In this document: positions 45,198 to 57,343 of the stretch, piece after piece
Position numbering within the stretch: position 1 is the first letter of the stretch
Layout: each line of letters begins with the position of its first letter
Assembly: GCA_021229015.1 (NCBI GenBank)
Contig: CM037785.1
Location: forward strand, 41,102,766 to 41,166,765
DNA: 64,000 nt
From: Solen grandis
Lineage: Eukaryota; Mollusca; Bivalvia; Adapedonta; Solenidae
Direction of reading: 5' to 3'
Made by a program: the position numbers and the translations under genes
Notes under the pieces: model-generated
The model's database searches: none
What the model saw: the letters and a program-made list of their open reading frames with translations, nothing else
What the model was told of the DNA's origin: nothing

Positions 45198-47297
45198 ACA
45201 GAAATACAATATTTCCAACAAATACCCATGTTAAACAATAAATTATGTATTTATTTAATTCTCACAAGTTATGCTTTTTATACGCCGCCGGAGGCGGTCG
45301 TATATTGGCGTCATCTTCTCCGTCTGTCCGTCCGTCTGTCCGTCCGTCCGTACGTCCGTACGTCCGTACGTCCATATCTTGTGAACGCAACTCCTCCTAC
45401 GTTTCTGAATGAATCTTTTCAAAACTTGGTCAGTGTCATTACTATAATGGGTAGATGTGCATGAAGTGGCGATTTTCCGGTTCATTGATTTTTACAAGAT
45501 TTGTGTCCCTTTGAAACTTAGTCTCTGTAGCTGAATGATATTGCAGCCTTGTGAACGCAACTCCTCCTACATTTCTGAATGAATCTTTTCAAAACTTGGT
45601 CAGTGTCATTACTATAATGGGTAGATGTGCATGAAGTGGCGATTTTCCGGTTCATTGATTTTTACATGATTTGTGTCCCTTGAAACTTAGTCTCTGTAGC
45701 TGAATGATATTGCAGCCTTGTGAACGCAACTCCTCCTACATTTCTGAATGAATCTTTTCAAAACTTGGTCAATATCATTACTTTAATGGGTAGATGTGCA
45801 TGAAGTGGTGATTTTCCGGTTCATTGATTTTTACAAGATTTGTGTCCCTTCAAACTTAGTCTCTGTAGCTGAATGATATTGCAGCCTTGTGAAGCAACTC
45901 CTCCTACATTTCTGAATGAATCTTTTCAAAACTTGGTCAATATCATTACTATAATGGGTAGATGTGCATGAAGTGGTGATTTTATGGTTCATTGATTTTT
46001 ACATGATTTGTGTCCCTTGAAACTTAGTCTCTGTAGCTGAATGATATTGCAGCCTTGTGAACGCAACTCCTCCTACATTTCTGAATGAATCTTTTCAAAA
46101 CTTGGTCAATATCATAACTATAATGGGTAGATGTGCATGAAGTGGTGATTTTGGTTCATTGATTTTTACAAGTTTGTGTCCCTTGAAACTTAGTCTCTGT
46201 AGCTGAATGATATTGCAGCCTTGTGAACGCAACTCCTCCTACATTTCTGAATGAATCTTTTTATAACTTGGTCAATGTCATTACTTTAATGGGTAAATGT
46301 GCATGAAGTGGCGATTTTATGGTTCATTGATTTTTACAAGATTTGTGTACCTTGAAACTTAGTCTCTGTAGCTGATTGATATTGCAGCCTTGTGAACGCA
46401 ACTCCTCCTACATTTCTGAATGAATCTTTTCAAAACTTGGTCAATATCATTACTATAATGGGTAGATGTGCATGAAGTGGTGATTTTCCGGTACATTAAT
46501 TTTTGCAAGATTTGTGTCCCCTGAAACTTAGTCTTTTTAGCTGATTGATATTTCAGCTTTGTGAATGCAATTTCTTGTATGTTTCTGACCTAATCTTTTC
46601 AAAACTTGGGTAATGTCATTACTATACTGGGTAGATATGCACAAAGCAGGGGCTTTGATGTTCATCAATATTTGCAATAGTTATGCCTTTCTAAACATGG
46701 TCTCTTTAAAACACAACTCAAGTTTCTAAACAGGTAAAAGTGCATAAGGCAAGGATTTTCTGGTACAGTGATTTTTGCAAGAGTTATGGGGAGAAAGAAA
46801 AAAGGATTCAAATTGATACTGCTATTTGACCTACTGTCATATTGGAAGTATTTTTAGGGTTCTATCTCTGTTCAGCTAAATTAATTGGTCTTACAGACTT
46901 CATTATGAGGTTATGCTTACAGAAATGTTAAAAGCAATAATTAAAAGACCCCTCTTGGTCTTTATATTTTGTGGCGGCGTATATTGTGGCATCACTGGCA
47001 CTCTTGTTTCCAGAAGTCGTTAGAATCGATGCATTCCGCCCTCATTCCACTGTTGCATTTTGTTATGACTGACGGCTACCATAATCGCTGGTTCCCCAAT
47101 GTCATATTGTAATCATCACAAAAGCCGATAACCAATTCAATATGGTAGCAGCCAGTCATAACAAAATGCAAAAGTGGAATGAGGGCGGAATGCATCGATA
47201 CTAGCGACTTCTAGAAAAAAGCGTTACTTGTGAGAATTAAATAAATACATAATTTATTGTTTAATATGGGTATTTGTTGGAAATATTGTATTTCTGT
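45198..47297. mobile_element. Foldback element with ~155-bp arms, split by family I
   Basis: Left arm 45198-45274 plus 47008-47083 is inverted as right arm about 47143-47297. ACAGAAATACAATATTTCCA matches TGGAAATATTGTATTTCTGT at the outer ends; ATTCTCACAAGTTATGC matches GCGTTACTTGTGAGAAT; and, after the family I insertion, CATTCCGCCCTCATTCCAC matches GTGGAATGAGGGCGGAATG. The loop is about 60 bp. Without family I the element is about 370 bp. Confidence 0.8.
45275..47006 (+). mobile_element. Family I HINE-like element, copy 2
   Basis: The 5' end is TTTTTATACGCCGCCGGAGG with hairpin CGCCGCCGGAGGCGG, followed by a CCGT/ACGT microsatellite (45320-45370). Eight core units start GTGAACGCAACTCC near 45381, 45551, 45720, 45889, 46057, 46223, 46392 and 46561 (period about 169). 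The 3' end has GGCGGCGTATA, an imperfect hairpin around GTGGCATCACTGGCAC, then TCTTG and T. It is inserted in the left arm of the foldback element. Confidence 0.85.
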
Positions 47298-47644
47298 GAA
47301 GATGTCGTTGAAAAAAGCATTGACTGTGACATGCATTGCTTCGGTCACATCGTGTCCGAGTACAGTTTCCATTGAGTTTCGTGACTTGTATTGTCTTTGT
47401 AGTTTATCTTAGATAGAAAATCGACTCGGCAACAAAAAGGCCTATTGTTTCTGCGTTGAACCAACCCGGCATATTTGAAATCTACTGAAAATTGTGTCAG
47501 ATACGAAGCTCAGAATACGACCATGTCAGTTTTCCTATATTTTTTAAACGGAGAGTTACATACCTTTTCTTATTTCATGATATCAATTTATTTTCTTGAA
47601 TTGTGAAATTTTGTTATAAAATGTGTTTTGAATTGTTACTTTGT

Positions 47645-47745
47645 ATCATTGGGGGGTCCCATGCCGGTAGCCCATGCCGGTAGCCTGACTGAAATACTGT
47701 CGGTGGGACGTTAAACCCCCCCCCCCACCAAAAAAAAAACTAAAC
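47645..47745 (+). repeat. SINE 3' end
   Basis: GTCGGTGGGACGTTAAACC followed by a C run and an A run matches the common 3' end of mollusc tRNA-derived SINEs. Just upstream, CCATGCCGGTAGCC occurs twice in tandem. Only the tail is recognisable. Confidence 0.5.
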
Positions 47746-48284
47746 AAGTGTTGACAATGATTTAATGTTTTGTCAAATCATTTTATTTACGTTACATATA
47801 CATATCAGTTGCAGCATTGCGTTACCCATAATCCTTTGAGCGTTTTGACATATGTCATTTAGACCGTTGTTGAAACATTGCAATTTCCCAATAAATGTTG
47901 TACAAGCTATATTCCAAATTTATGATAAATGATAACCTATGTGAAAATATATGTTATAGTACAATGTAATTTAATTGCCAGCTTGAGATACCATGAGCTT
48001 GTATAAGTGTAGACGTTTGAAACAAAATAATCAACACATGTCATCCGTTCAAGACGCTGCAAGCTTATTTGTCTGTTACCTAAAGGCGCAAAATGGAGTA
48101 ACTTTGTGTAATACAGTCGTCTCGATCGTATGTACAAGCGTTATTGGAATTTAACTCACGAGGCTACACGCGTCGACGATTCTATTGTATGGTAGCATTT
48201 ACTATTTTATTCCCGCGACTGTACACGAAAAAAAATGATATGCAGAATTAAGAGGTTTAAGTTTAATTGCTTATATTTTGAATA

Positions 48285-49121
48285 AAGTGGTCACGCGATT
48301 CCTCAATGCGGCGATTCATTGAATACCGGCGATGACTCGAGCTATAAGCCCAGTCCCTTGATATAGCCCTTCTTTTTTCTATGTAAACTTAAGGTCGATT
48401 CTTAAAACATGCGATTTTGGATATCTCGAGCTCCGTTCTTGGTCACTAGATAATTGATCCTATGTAATTTCTATGCTATTCCTCGAAGTCAATATCAAAA
48501 CATAACTGTATCTCCTTGACAACCATACTCAGGCCCTCTGATCACCTGTCCCTGTAATTAAAACCTTGATCAAGATGGTTTTATATTTGTTTTCACACAC
48601 CGTCAAGCCTCCGTAGATTATTATATCAACACGGACATGTAAAACGTATTTTCGCACCTACTGATCATGTAACAAACTGCGACGGTTCTGCATAATTAAT
48701 CAGTTGTCATTAAAGGTGCCGATTTTATTTGTTTGTGTGTTGTTCTTTTACTCTGTAATTATTAATTTGGAGAACCACGGCATAATGTTTAGTGTTTATA
48801 CAAGAACGTAAAAAATACGCAACGCCTCCATATAAACAAACTAAAACAAAGGGTTTCAATCAAATTATCGGTAAAAAAACAAACTTATTTCTGAATTAAT
48901 TCTCACAATGAAAGCTATGCTAGTGTTAATTTTGGTTAAACCTGTTCTATGTATAAAAAGTACCATAAACTATAGTACTATAACGTAACAAAGTAATTAA
49001 TGAAAAGTATCAGCAAATATAAGTGTATTGAATTTTTACATATAAATAATTCCTCAAATACGGCGATTCTTCGAGTTTCTTTGCAGACCCCGTCAGACCT
49101 CGAGGAATCGCGTGACCACTG
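48285..49121. mobile_element. TA-flanked TIR element (Tc1/mariner-like, non-autonomous)
   Basis: AGTGGTCACGCGATTCCTC (48286-48304) is mirrored exactly by GAGGAATCGCGTGACCACT (49102-49120). TA dinucleotides flank both sides (48283-48284, 49122-49123). A secondary block, ATGCGGCGATTC at the left, matches the direct copy ATACGGCGATTCTTCGAG at the right. About 837 bp and non-coding. Confidence 0.75.
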
Positions 49122-50228
49122 TATGCTACAATGGAATTGTCGGGATTTTCAGGCCATTTATTTTGGTACCTAGAATACTAAAATTGGTCAAGTTATAAGA
49201 AAGCGATATCAAAATAAAGATTGATTTATTTTTGCCATATGGCTTATTTCACAAAGTTCATGCATGATTGGGGTCCATACGAAAAAAAAGTAAAAGGTAG
49301 GGAAATTAATATATATTCTTTCTAACGGTATTAATCTTTATTTCTTTCAATGTTAGCAGAAAGTCCTATCATTCGTATCAACGAATGAAATCTAGTTATT
49401 ATTTAATCTTGTCATAATTACTGATCTATTTAAATTATTGTTTAAAAACAAAAAACAAAAAAAACTTACTAACCTTTCTTATCATCATATCTTTAGTTAG
49501 TGTGGTGTGTACACTTTCTGGTCATGTCGGACGTCAATCCTTGTTGAGAGTGTCACTTATCAATTTGAAATTTTGACACGCTGGTGGATGTCCCTCTTCC
49601 AGACCTATGGACATCCTCTAGAGTTTCTCTTTTCTCTGAATATAAGTTGGTGTCACATAAAACTAGTGTGAGAGAAACCTATTTCTCTCCTATTGCCTGT
49701 AATATCATATTGTATGGTTGCCTGGGTGTTTTGCCATTATGGATTATAATGGGATTGAATTTCAGATTTCATTTGCTGTCATGATTAGAAGTCTGTTTTT
49801 TAGCTCACCAGAGCACGAAGTGCTCAGGGTGAGCTATTGGGATCACCCTTTGTCCGTTGTCCGCCATCGTCAACAATTTGCTTTAAAAGACATCTCCTCT
49901 GAAACCGCTGGACAGAATTTGATAAATCTTGGCATGTATGATCCTTGGGTGGGCCTCTACAAAAATTGCTCAAATAAAGTTGATCCATGAAGAACTCTGG
50001 TTGCCATGGCAACAAATAGAAAAAATAATTGAAAACTTTTAAAATCATCTCCTCTGAAATAAATGGTCAGAATTTATTTTCCTTTGGCACAAATAGTCAC
50101 CTTATGAATGTCTACCATAATTGCTAAAATAAAGTTGATCCCTTGAAAAATGAGGCCCCTAGGGGGTTGGCTAATTAGGTTTTCGCCTCTGCTGGGCGAA
50201 AACCTATTGTTCTTCTTCTGTTGATTTG

Positions 50229-51545
50229 TTTTTAGCTCACCTGAGCACAACGTGCTCAAGGTGAGCTTTTGTGATTGCCCGTCGTCCGTTGTCATGCGTC
50301 GTCAACAATTTGCTTTAAACGACATCTCCTCTGAAACCACTGGACAGAATTTGATTAAACTTGGCAGGGATGATCCTTGGGTGAGGCTCTACAAGAGTTG
50401 CTAAAATAAAGTTGATCCATGAAGAACTCTGGTTGCCATGGCAACAAAAAGAAAAATAATTTGAAAACTTTAAAAATCATCTCCTTCAAAACTACTGGCC
50501 AGATTTCAAAATAATTTGGTACAGATGTTCCTTGGGTCAACCTCTACCAAAGTTGCTAAAATTATTCCGATCCGTAAAAAAAACATGGCCACCAGGGGCG
50601 GGGCTTATTTGCCTTATATGTATATAGGGAAAACTTTAAACAACATCTCCTCTGAAACCACTGGACAGAATTTGATTAAACTTGGCAGGGATGATCCTTG
50701 GGTCAACCTTCACAAAAGTTGCTAAAATAAACTTGATCCATGTAGAACTCTGGTTGCCATGGCAACAAAAAGAAGAAAAAAAATGAAAACTTTAAAAATC
50801 ATCTTCTTCAAAACTGCTGGCCAGATTTTAAAATAAATTGGTACAGATGTTCCTTGGGTCAACCTCTACCAAAGTTGCTAAAATTATTCTGATCCGTAAA
50901 AAAACATGGCCGCCATGAGCGGGGCTTATTTGCCTTATATGTCTATAGAGAAACCTTTAAACAACATCTCCTCTGAAACCACTGGACAGAATTTGATTAA
51001 ACTTGGCAGGGATGATCCTTGGGTCAACCTTCACAAAAGTTGCTAAAATAAACTTGATCCATGAAAAACTCTGGTTGCCATGGCAACAAAAAGAAAAAAA
51101 AAATGAAAACTTTAAAAATCATCTTCTTCAAAACTACTGGCCAGATTTTAAAATAAATTGGTACAGATGTTCCTTGGGTCAACCTCTACCAAAATTGCTA
51201 AAATTCTTCCGATCCGTAAAAAAACATGGCCGTCAGGGGCGGGGCTTATTTGCCTTATATGTATATTGGGAAAACTTTAATCAATATTTCCTCAGAAACC
51301 AATTGACAGAATTTGATTAAATTTGGCAGGAATGATCCTTGGGTCAACCTTCACAAAAGTTCCTAAAATAAACTTGATCCATATTGAACTCTGGTTGCCA
51401 TGGCAACAAAAAAAAATCATATGAAAACTTTAAAAATCATCTTCTTCAAAACTACTGGCCAGGTTTTAAAATAGATTGGTACAGATGTTCCTTGGATCAA
51501 CCTATTTATCTCAGGTGAGCGATTTAGGGCCTCATGGGCCTCTTG
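50229..51545 (+). mobile_element. Family A element nested in family H
   Basis: TTTTTAGCTCACCTGAGCAC at the 5' end with hairpin GAGCACAACGTGCTC. 3' end CAGGTGAGCG, imperfect hairpin GGGCCTCATGGGCC, then TCTTG. The core is a dimeric array: two related units of about 155-165 bp alternate, so the full period is about 320 bp (ACATCTCCTCTGAAACCACT at about 50642 and 50963, diverged near 51285). Confidence 0.85.
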
Positions 51546-51704
51546 TTTTTTTTATTTTTATTATTTTTCCAATTCCACCCATTTTTGTGTCCAGCCTAGC
51601 GGCCAGATGAGAAAAGCTACAGCTATGAAATTTTGGGCATGGAGTCATCTTTATCTGAACATGTGCCTAATTGGTCAAACTTTTCACATTTATTTCTGAT
51701 TTAG

Positions 51705-51718
51705 CCACTAGGGGGCGC
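51705..51718 (+). promoter_or_regulatory. CTCF-like core motif 1
   Basis: CCACTAGGGGGCGC, a full match to the conserved bilaterian CTCF core consensus, in family H. Binding is inferred only from the motif. Confidence 0.45.
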
Positions 51719-52555
51719 AATGCACATAATCACTGTTTTGCTAATAACTCAAAAATTTGAAACCTGATTTAGATGCGGTTTTTTACATAATGTTCTTTGT
51801 TGACAGCCCAATCAAATATGATGGATATCTTATCATCGAGTACTGGAAAAAAATTGTTCTAGGAGAGGTTGAATGTTCGAACTTTTGGAAAAAAAGTGGA
51901 ATAATGAGGGTAGGTCTACGAAACACCTACCCACTTTTGTTAGAGATCAGATAGAAGAATTCTGTTTGCTGCATACGATTTGCAAGACATATACGCACAA
52001 AATATATGGGGTGGCGAATTATGGAAATGCGTGGTTTGTCCTCTAGAAACGGTCAAACTTCACTAAATTTTAGGAAAAATTAAAATTTCAAAAACATGTT
52101 TCTGTCGCTCCTGACTTTATTTTCTGTTCATTCTTCATGAAATTTTCACACGATATGTATTGTTATGTTTGAAAGGGCCTCACAATTCAAAAAATAAAAA
52201 AGAATTGAAAAGGTCAAGGTCATATTACGATTATTGTGTTTTTATTCGGCAACAAATAGCTCCAAAACTAAAAATATTTCATTGAGAGTATATGAACAAA
52301 AGTTTTAGTTCTTCAAGAGCTCTTTCCAGTAATACTTAGTTTTTGAAGATCGGACTTGTTTTGGTCATTATACGGCAGTCCAAAGTTTGATCCTTTTTTG
52401 GAATAATTGTAAATCAGGTTTTATGCTTCAAATTCTGATACATAAGAATAAAAAGTTTGACTTGTGCGACTAACGTTAGTATACTTGATTGAACTATTTG
52501 CTGCTTTGCTAGGTACTTCACAGTAAAATTTTAATCAATTTTCTTTCTCATTTTG

Positions 52556-52569
52556 CCGCTAGGGGGCGC
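52556..52569 (+). promoter_or_regulatory. CTCF-like core motif 2
   Basis: CCGCTAGGGGGCGC, same orientation, 851 bp after motif 1, in the next family H unit. Confidence 0.4.
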
Positions 52570-53311
52570 TTTTCTTGAAATCATTCTTTTGCTTATAACT
52601 CGAAAAGTTGAAGTCCGATTCGAATGTGGTTTTTTGCATTCTATTCCCTGTTGATAGCCTAATAACATATGATAGGATTCGAGGGTCTGTGTGGCTGAAA
52701 GCTTTTGAGCTACGGAAGGTTGAATGTTCGAACCTTGCAAAAAACAAAAACAAAAAAAAACTGTGCAAATGAGGGTAGGTCTACGAAAAACCTATCCGTT
52801 TTTGTTAGAGATCAGATAGAAGAATTTCGTCTCCGGCATACCATTTAAAAGACGTATACACACAAAATATATGGGATGGCGAATTAAGGAAAGCGTGGTT
52901 TGTCCTAGAGATAGAAAGAATATTACGATTATGTGTTTTTATTCGTTCGCTCCTACTTTATTTTTTTTTTTAAAGGGCCTCACAATTCAAAAAATAAAAA
53001 AGAATTGAAAAGGTCAAGGTCAATTAGATTTTTTTTTGCCACAAATAGCTCCAAAACTAAAAATATTTCATTGAGAGTATATGAACAAAAGTTTTAGTTC
53101 TTAAAGAGCTCTTTCCAGTAATGTTTAGTTTTTGAAGATCGGACTTGATTTGGTCATTATACGGCAGTCCAAAGTTTGATCCTTTTTTGGAATAATTGTA
53201 AATCAGGTTTTATGCTTCAAATTCTGATACATAAGAATAAAAAGTTTGACTAGTGCGACTTATATACTTGTTTGAACTATTTGCTGTTTTTGCAATTTTG
53301 TTTCTAATTTG

Positions 53312-53325
53312 CCGCTAGAGGGCGT
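53312..53325 (+). promoter_or_regulatory. CTCF-like core motif 3
   Basis: CCGCTAGAGGGCGT, same orientation, 756 bp after motif 2. It keeps the core while flanking bases have drifted. Confidence 0.4.
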
Positions 53326-54804
53326 TTTGCTTAAAATCACTCTTTTGCTTATAACTCAAAATGTTAAAGTCTGATTGAAATGTGGTTTTCAGCATTTTGT
53401 TCCTTGTTGACTGCACCACAGAATGTGATGGATTTCAAGGGACAGGGTATGGGAAAATATTTGCACTAGAAGACTTTGAATGTTCTAACATTGCAAAAAA
53501 AAAAACAAAAAAAAAACTGTGCAAATCGTTCTGTTTCATATTGAAAATTGTGGCTGAGTTGAAATAAAGTGTTCAAGTTGATTAGATTAAAAGCGAAAAC
53601 CGAGATACCGCTTGCGGTTCTAGTTTCCTTATATACTCTTTATAGAAAACATCAAAATACTTTTTTTATGAAGCCAGCTGTGAGAATTTAATTTCCTTTG
53701 GCCCAAATGGTTACCTCATGAATGTATACCAATATGGATAAAATAAAGTTAATTTCTAAAAAAATGAGGTCCCTAGGGGGTTGGCTAATTCCCTTATATA
53801 CTCTATATAGAAAACATCAAAATTCTTCTTCTGTGCAAAGGCCAATTTGGGGCCAAAATTTGGCCCCATTCCCATCCGTAAAAGTATATATTTTTCCTCA
53901 ACTGTAGGTAAAATCCCCCCCCCCCCCAAAAAAAAATAATAATAAAAAAATAAAATAAAAGACCGTTAAATGATCCGCATTTTTGGCTTTTCTCCGCATT
54001 TTACACACTTCTCCTTCTCAATTTGTTTTGTTTTTTTCTCATGTAACTGGTAATCCGCCTGGTAATCTAAAGAGAACTAAAAAGAGAGAGGAAAAAACTT
54101 GAAATGAGCTTATCTGTTTAACTTTTTTTTTTTAATTTTCTTTTTAAAATTCTAAATTGGGATTTTGTTACGAAAATATTTTAATGTAGAGATGCATTGT
54201 TTTGTGGATAAAAGCTAAAAAGACACACTGTAGGTAATTTGGAGAGTACTTTTAGTATTTTGCAAAATAGATTCACAACTTTCTCTGACCATGTAAATAA
54301 AATTAATAACCAAAAAAGCTTTGCATTTCTAAATGTCATCAGTTTTCGCGGATTTACTTTCTCTTTTGACAACTTGTAAATAAAAGGAATCTGAAACGAT
54401 ATTAAAGAATTTTCGAAATATTTTGTTACAGATTGTTATTTAAAAGTTTAATCATGTTATGTAAAAGTTAAATCAACCATTTTAACAAACTGCTTTCATT
54501 TCTTCCCATACAAAAAGCCCTGTGTCTTTCAAGCTATCATGATAAATTCTGCTAGTTTATTTTTCGAACACCATTCACATCGTGTAACTGCAACTGATAA
54601 TACAATATATTATATTATCTTCAATTAATAAATTTCAGAATTTTACTTCCATGAAATTAATGGTCAGGATTGATTTCATGAATGTCTGCCATGATTGCTA
54701 AAATGAAGTTGATCTCTGGTTTGTCATTTGATTTCCTTATAGGAAAAATCATCTTGAATATGCTGATTTACACTGGTGAGCGTTTATGGCCCTTGGGCCT
54801 CTTG

Positions 54805-55063
54805 TTAAAGTTTTCAAATTATTTTTCTTTTTGTAGCCATGGCAACCAGAGTTACTCATGGATCAACTTTATTTTAGCAACTTTTGTAGAGCCTCACCCA
54901 AGGAACATTCCTGCCAAGTTTCAATAAACTCTGTCCAGCGGTTTCAGAGGAGATGTCGTTTAAAGCAAATTGTTGACAACGGACGACGCACAACGATGGA
55001 CGCCGAACGAAGGGCGATCACAAAAGCTCACCTTGAGCACGTTGTGCTCAGGTGAGCTAAAAA
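54805..55063 (-). mobile_element. Family A 5'-end fragment, minus orientation
   Basis: Read on minus: AGCTCACCTGAGCACAACGT, hairpin GAGCACAACGTGCTC, CGTCC-type microsatellite, then core phrases CAAAAGTTGCTAAAATAAAG and GGTTGCCATGGC. No 3' end was found. The following 55063-55120 is an inverted copy of the segment at about 53760-53820. Confidence 0.65.
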
Positions 55064-55123
55064 GTATTTTGATGTTTTCTATATAGAGTATATAAGGAAA
55101 TTAGCCAACCCCCTAGGGGCCTT

Positions 55124-56443
55124 ATTAGCTCACCTGAGCACAAAGTGCTCAAGGTGAGCTTTTGTGATCGCCCTTCGTCCGGCGTCCATCGTCGTGCGTC
55201 GTCAACAATTTGCTTTAAACGACATCTCCTCTGAAACCGCTAGACAGAATTTAATGAAACTTGGCAGGAATGTTCCTTGGGTGAGGCTCTACAAAAGTTG
55301 CTAAAATAAAGTTGATCCATGAAGAACTCTGGTTGCCATGGCTACAAAAAGAAAATAATTTGAAAACTTTAAAGATCATCTCCTTCAAAACTACTGGCCA
55401 GATTTCAAAATAAATTGGTACAGATGTTCCTTTGGTCAACCTCTACCAAAGTTGCTAAAATTTTTCCGATCCGTAAAAAAACATGGCCGCCAGGGGCGGG
55501 GCTTATTTGCCTTATATGTATATAGAGAAACCTTTAAACAACATCTCCTCTGAAACCACTAGACAGAATTTGATTAAACTTGGCAGGGATGATTCTTGGG
55601 TCAACCTTCACAAAAGTTGCTAAAATAAAGTTGATCCATGTAGAACTCTGGTTGCCATGGCAACAAAAAGAAAAAAAAATGAAAACTTTAAAAATCATCT
55701 TCTTCAAAACTACTGGCCAGATTTTAATATAAATTGGTACAGATGTTCCTTGTGTCAACCTCTGCCAAAGTTGCTAAAATTATTCCGATCCTTAAAAAAA
55801 CATGGCCGCCAGGGGCGGGGCTTATTTGCCTTATATGTATATAGAGAAACCTTTAAACAACATCTCCTCTGAAACCACTGTACAATATTTGATTAAACTT
55901 GGCAGGGATGATCTTTGGGTCAACCTTCACAAAAGTTGCTAAAATAAACTTGATCCATGTAGAACTCTGGTTGCCATGGCAACAAAAAGAAAAAAAATAT
56001 GAAAACTTTAAAAATCATCTTCTTCAAAACTACTGGCCAGATTTTAAAATAAATTGGTACAGATATTCCTTGGGTCAACCTTTACCAAAGTTGCTAAAAT
56101 TTTTCCGATCCGTAAAAAAACATGGCCACCAGGGTCTTGGCTTATTTGCCTTATATGTATATTGGAAAAACTTTAATCAACATTTCCTCTGAAACCACTG
56201 GACAGAATTTGATTAAATTTGGCAGGAATGATCCTTGGGTCAATCTACACAAAAGTTCCTAAAATAAACTTGATTCATATAGAACTCTGGTTGCCATGGC
56301 AACAAAAAGAAAAAAATATGAAAACTTTAAAAATTATCTTCTTCAAAACTACTGGCCAGATTTTAAAATAAATTGATACAGATGTTCCTTGGGTCAACCT
56401 ATTTATCTCAGGTAAGCGATTTAGGGCCATCATGGGTCTCTCG
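55124..56443 (+). mobile_element. Family A element with dimeric core
   Basis: 5' TTAGCTCACCTGAGCACAAA. 3' CAGGTAAGCG (one change in the subTIR), GGGCCATCATGGGTC, then TCTCG and T. The dimeric core, period about 320 bp, matches that of 50229-51545. Confidence 0.8.
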
Positions 56444-57343
56444 TTAGCTCACATGAGCACAACGTGCTCATGGTGAGCTTTTCTGATCGCCTTTTGTCCG
56501 GCGTCCGTCGTCCGTGCGTGCGTGCATGCGTGCGTCCGGCGTCAACAATTGCTTCAAACAACATCTCCTCCTAAACGGCTTGGCCAATTTGAAAAATATT
56601 TTGCAGGAATGTTCCTTGGATAAAGGTCTACTAAAGTTGTATAAATGGTTCTGGTCCATTGCATAATTAGGTCACAGGAGCTAAAAATAGATTTTAAAAA
56701 TGCAAACTTTGAAAATCTTCTTCTGCAAAACTGCAAGGCCTAGAGCTTAGATATTTGGTATGTAGCATCATCTTATGGGCCATTACCAAGATTGTACAAA
56801 TCATAGCCCTACGGTGATAAATGCCCCCGCACCAGGGGTCACTTGTTTTACATAGAGTTATATAGGAAAATCTTTAAAAATCTTCTTCTATGAATCCATA
56901 AGGCCTAGAGATTAGATATTTCATATGTAGCATCATCTAATGGTTCATTACCAAGATTGTTCAAATCATAGCCCTACGGTGATAAATGCCCCCGCAATAG
57001 GGGTCACTTGTTTTACATAGAGTTATATAGGAAAATCTTTAAAAAAAAATCTTCTACTATGAATCCATAAGGCCTCTAGCTTAGACTTTTGGTATGTAGC
57101 ATCATCTAATGGTTCATTATCAAGATTTTCAAAATGGTGGCCCTTTGGAGATAAATGACCCCGCACTAAGTCTTCTCCTCTGAAACCATAAGGCCCAGTG
57201 CTTATATATTTGGTGTGTTGTATTGTCAGGGCTAAAATGTTTAAGATTGAGTTATATCAGAATTCTTGTCTGTTTAAAAACCTTGTAATCAGTTGTAGCA
57301 ATGGTACTCAGGTGAGCGTTTCAGGGCCATCATGGCCCTCTTC
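56444..57343 (+). mobile_element. Family A element, directly abutting the previous one
   Basis: 5' TTAGCTCACATGAGCACAAC begins at the very base where the preceding copy ends. CGTGCGTGCGTGC-type microsatellite at about 56512-56540. The core is of the GGGGTCACTTGTTTTACATA type, as in 2421-3663. 3' CAGGTGAGCG, GGGCCATCATGGCCC, then TCTTC. Confidence 0.8.

Larger units (their letters stand above)
43473..49395 (+). mobile_element. Family G HINE-like element hosting several insertions
   Basis: The 5' end is TAGGACTTTCTGCC (from 43473), with hairpin GACTTTCTGCC/GGCAGAAAGTC (43476-43501). At the 3' end the subTIR inverse GCAGAAAGTCCTA (49356-49368) is followed by hairpin ATTCGT/ACGAAT (49371-49386), GAAA, then TCTAG and T. 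The body has diverged units of about 300 bp (TTTTAAGACGATTATTTTGG near 44590 and 44893). A third relative with TTTTGGTACCTAGAATAC is at about 49160, after the insertions, supporting one original element. Insertions occupy about 45137-49121. No microsatellite is present. It has four perfect TGACGTCA sites. Confidence 0.75.
50177..53623 (+). mobile_element. Family H HINE-like element with CTCF-like motifs
   Basis: The 5' end is hairpin AGGTTTTCGCC/GGCGAAAACCT (50177-50205). At the 3' end, subTIR GCGAAAACC (53593-53601) is followed by hairpin ACCGCTTGCGGT (53607-53618), TCTAG and T. The body has two to three units of 750-850 bp; the block GTAAATCAGGTTTTATGCTT recurs at about 52408 and 53199. Each unit carries a CCRCTAGRGGGCGY site. 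A family A element (50229-51545) is inserted near its 5' end. Confidence 0.8.
49796..54804 (+). mobile_element. Family A element, outer layer of right-hand nest
   Basis: 5' end TTTTTAGCTCACCAGAGCAC with hairpin GAGCACGAAGTGCTC. 3' end GGTGAGCG, hairpin GGCCCTTGGGCC, then TCTTG and T (54775-54805). The body at 49796-50176 continues at 53624 after removal of family H. The phrase CCTAGGGGGTTGGCTAATT directly precedes family H, and ACTCTNTATAGAAAACATC follows it. The 3' assignment assumes that 53624-54774 belongs to this element. Confidence 0.6.
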
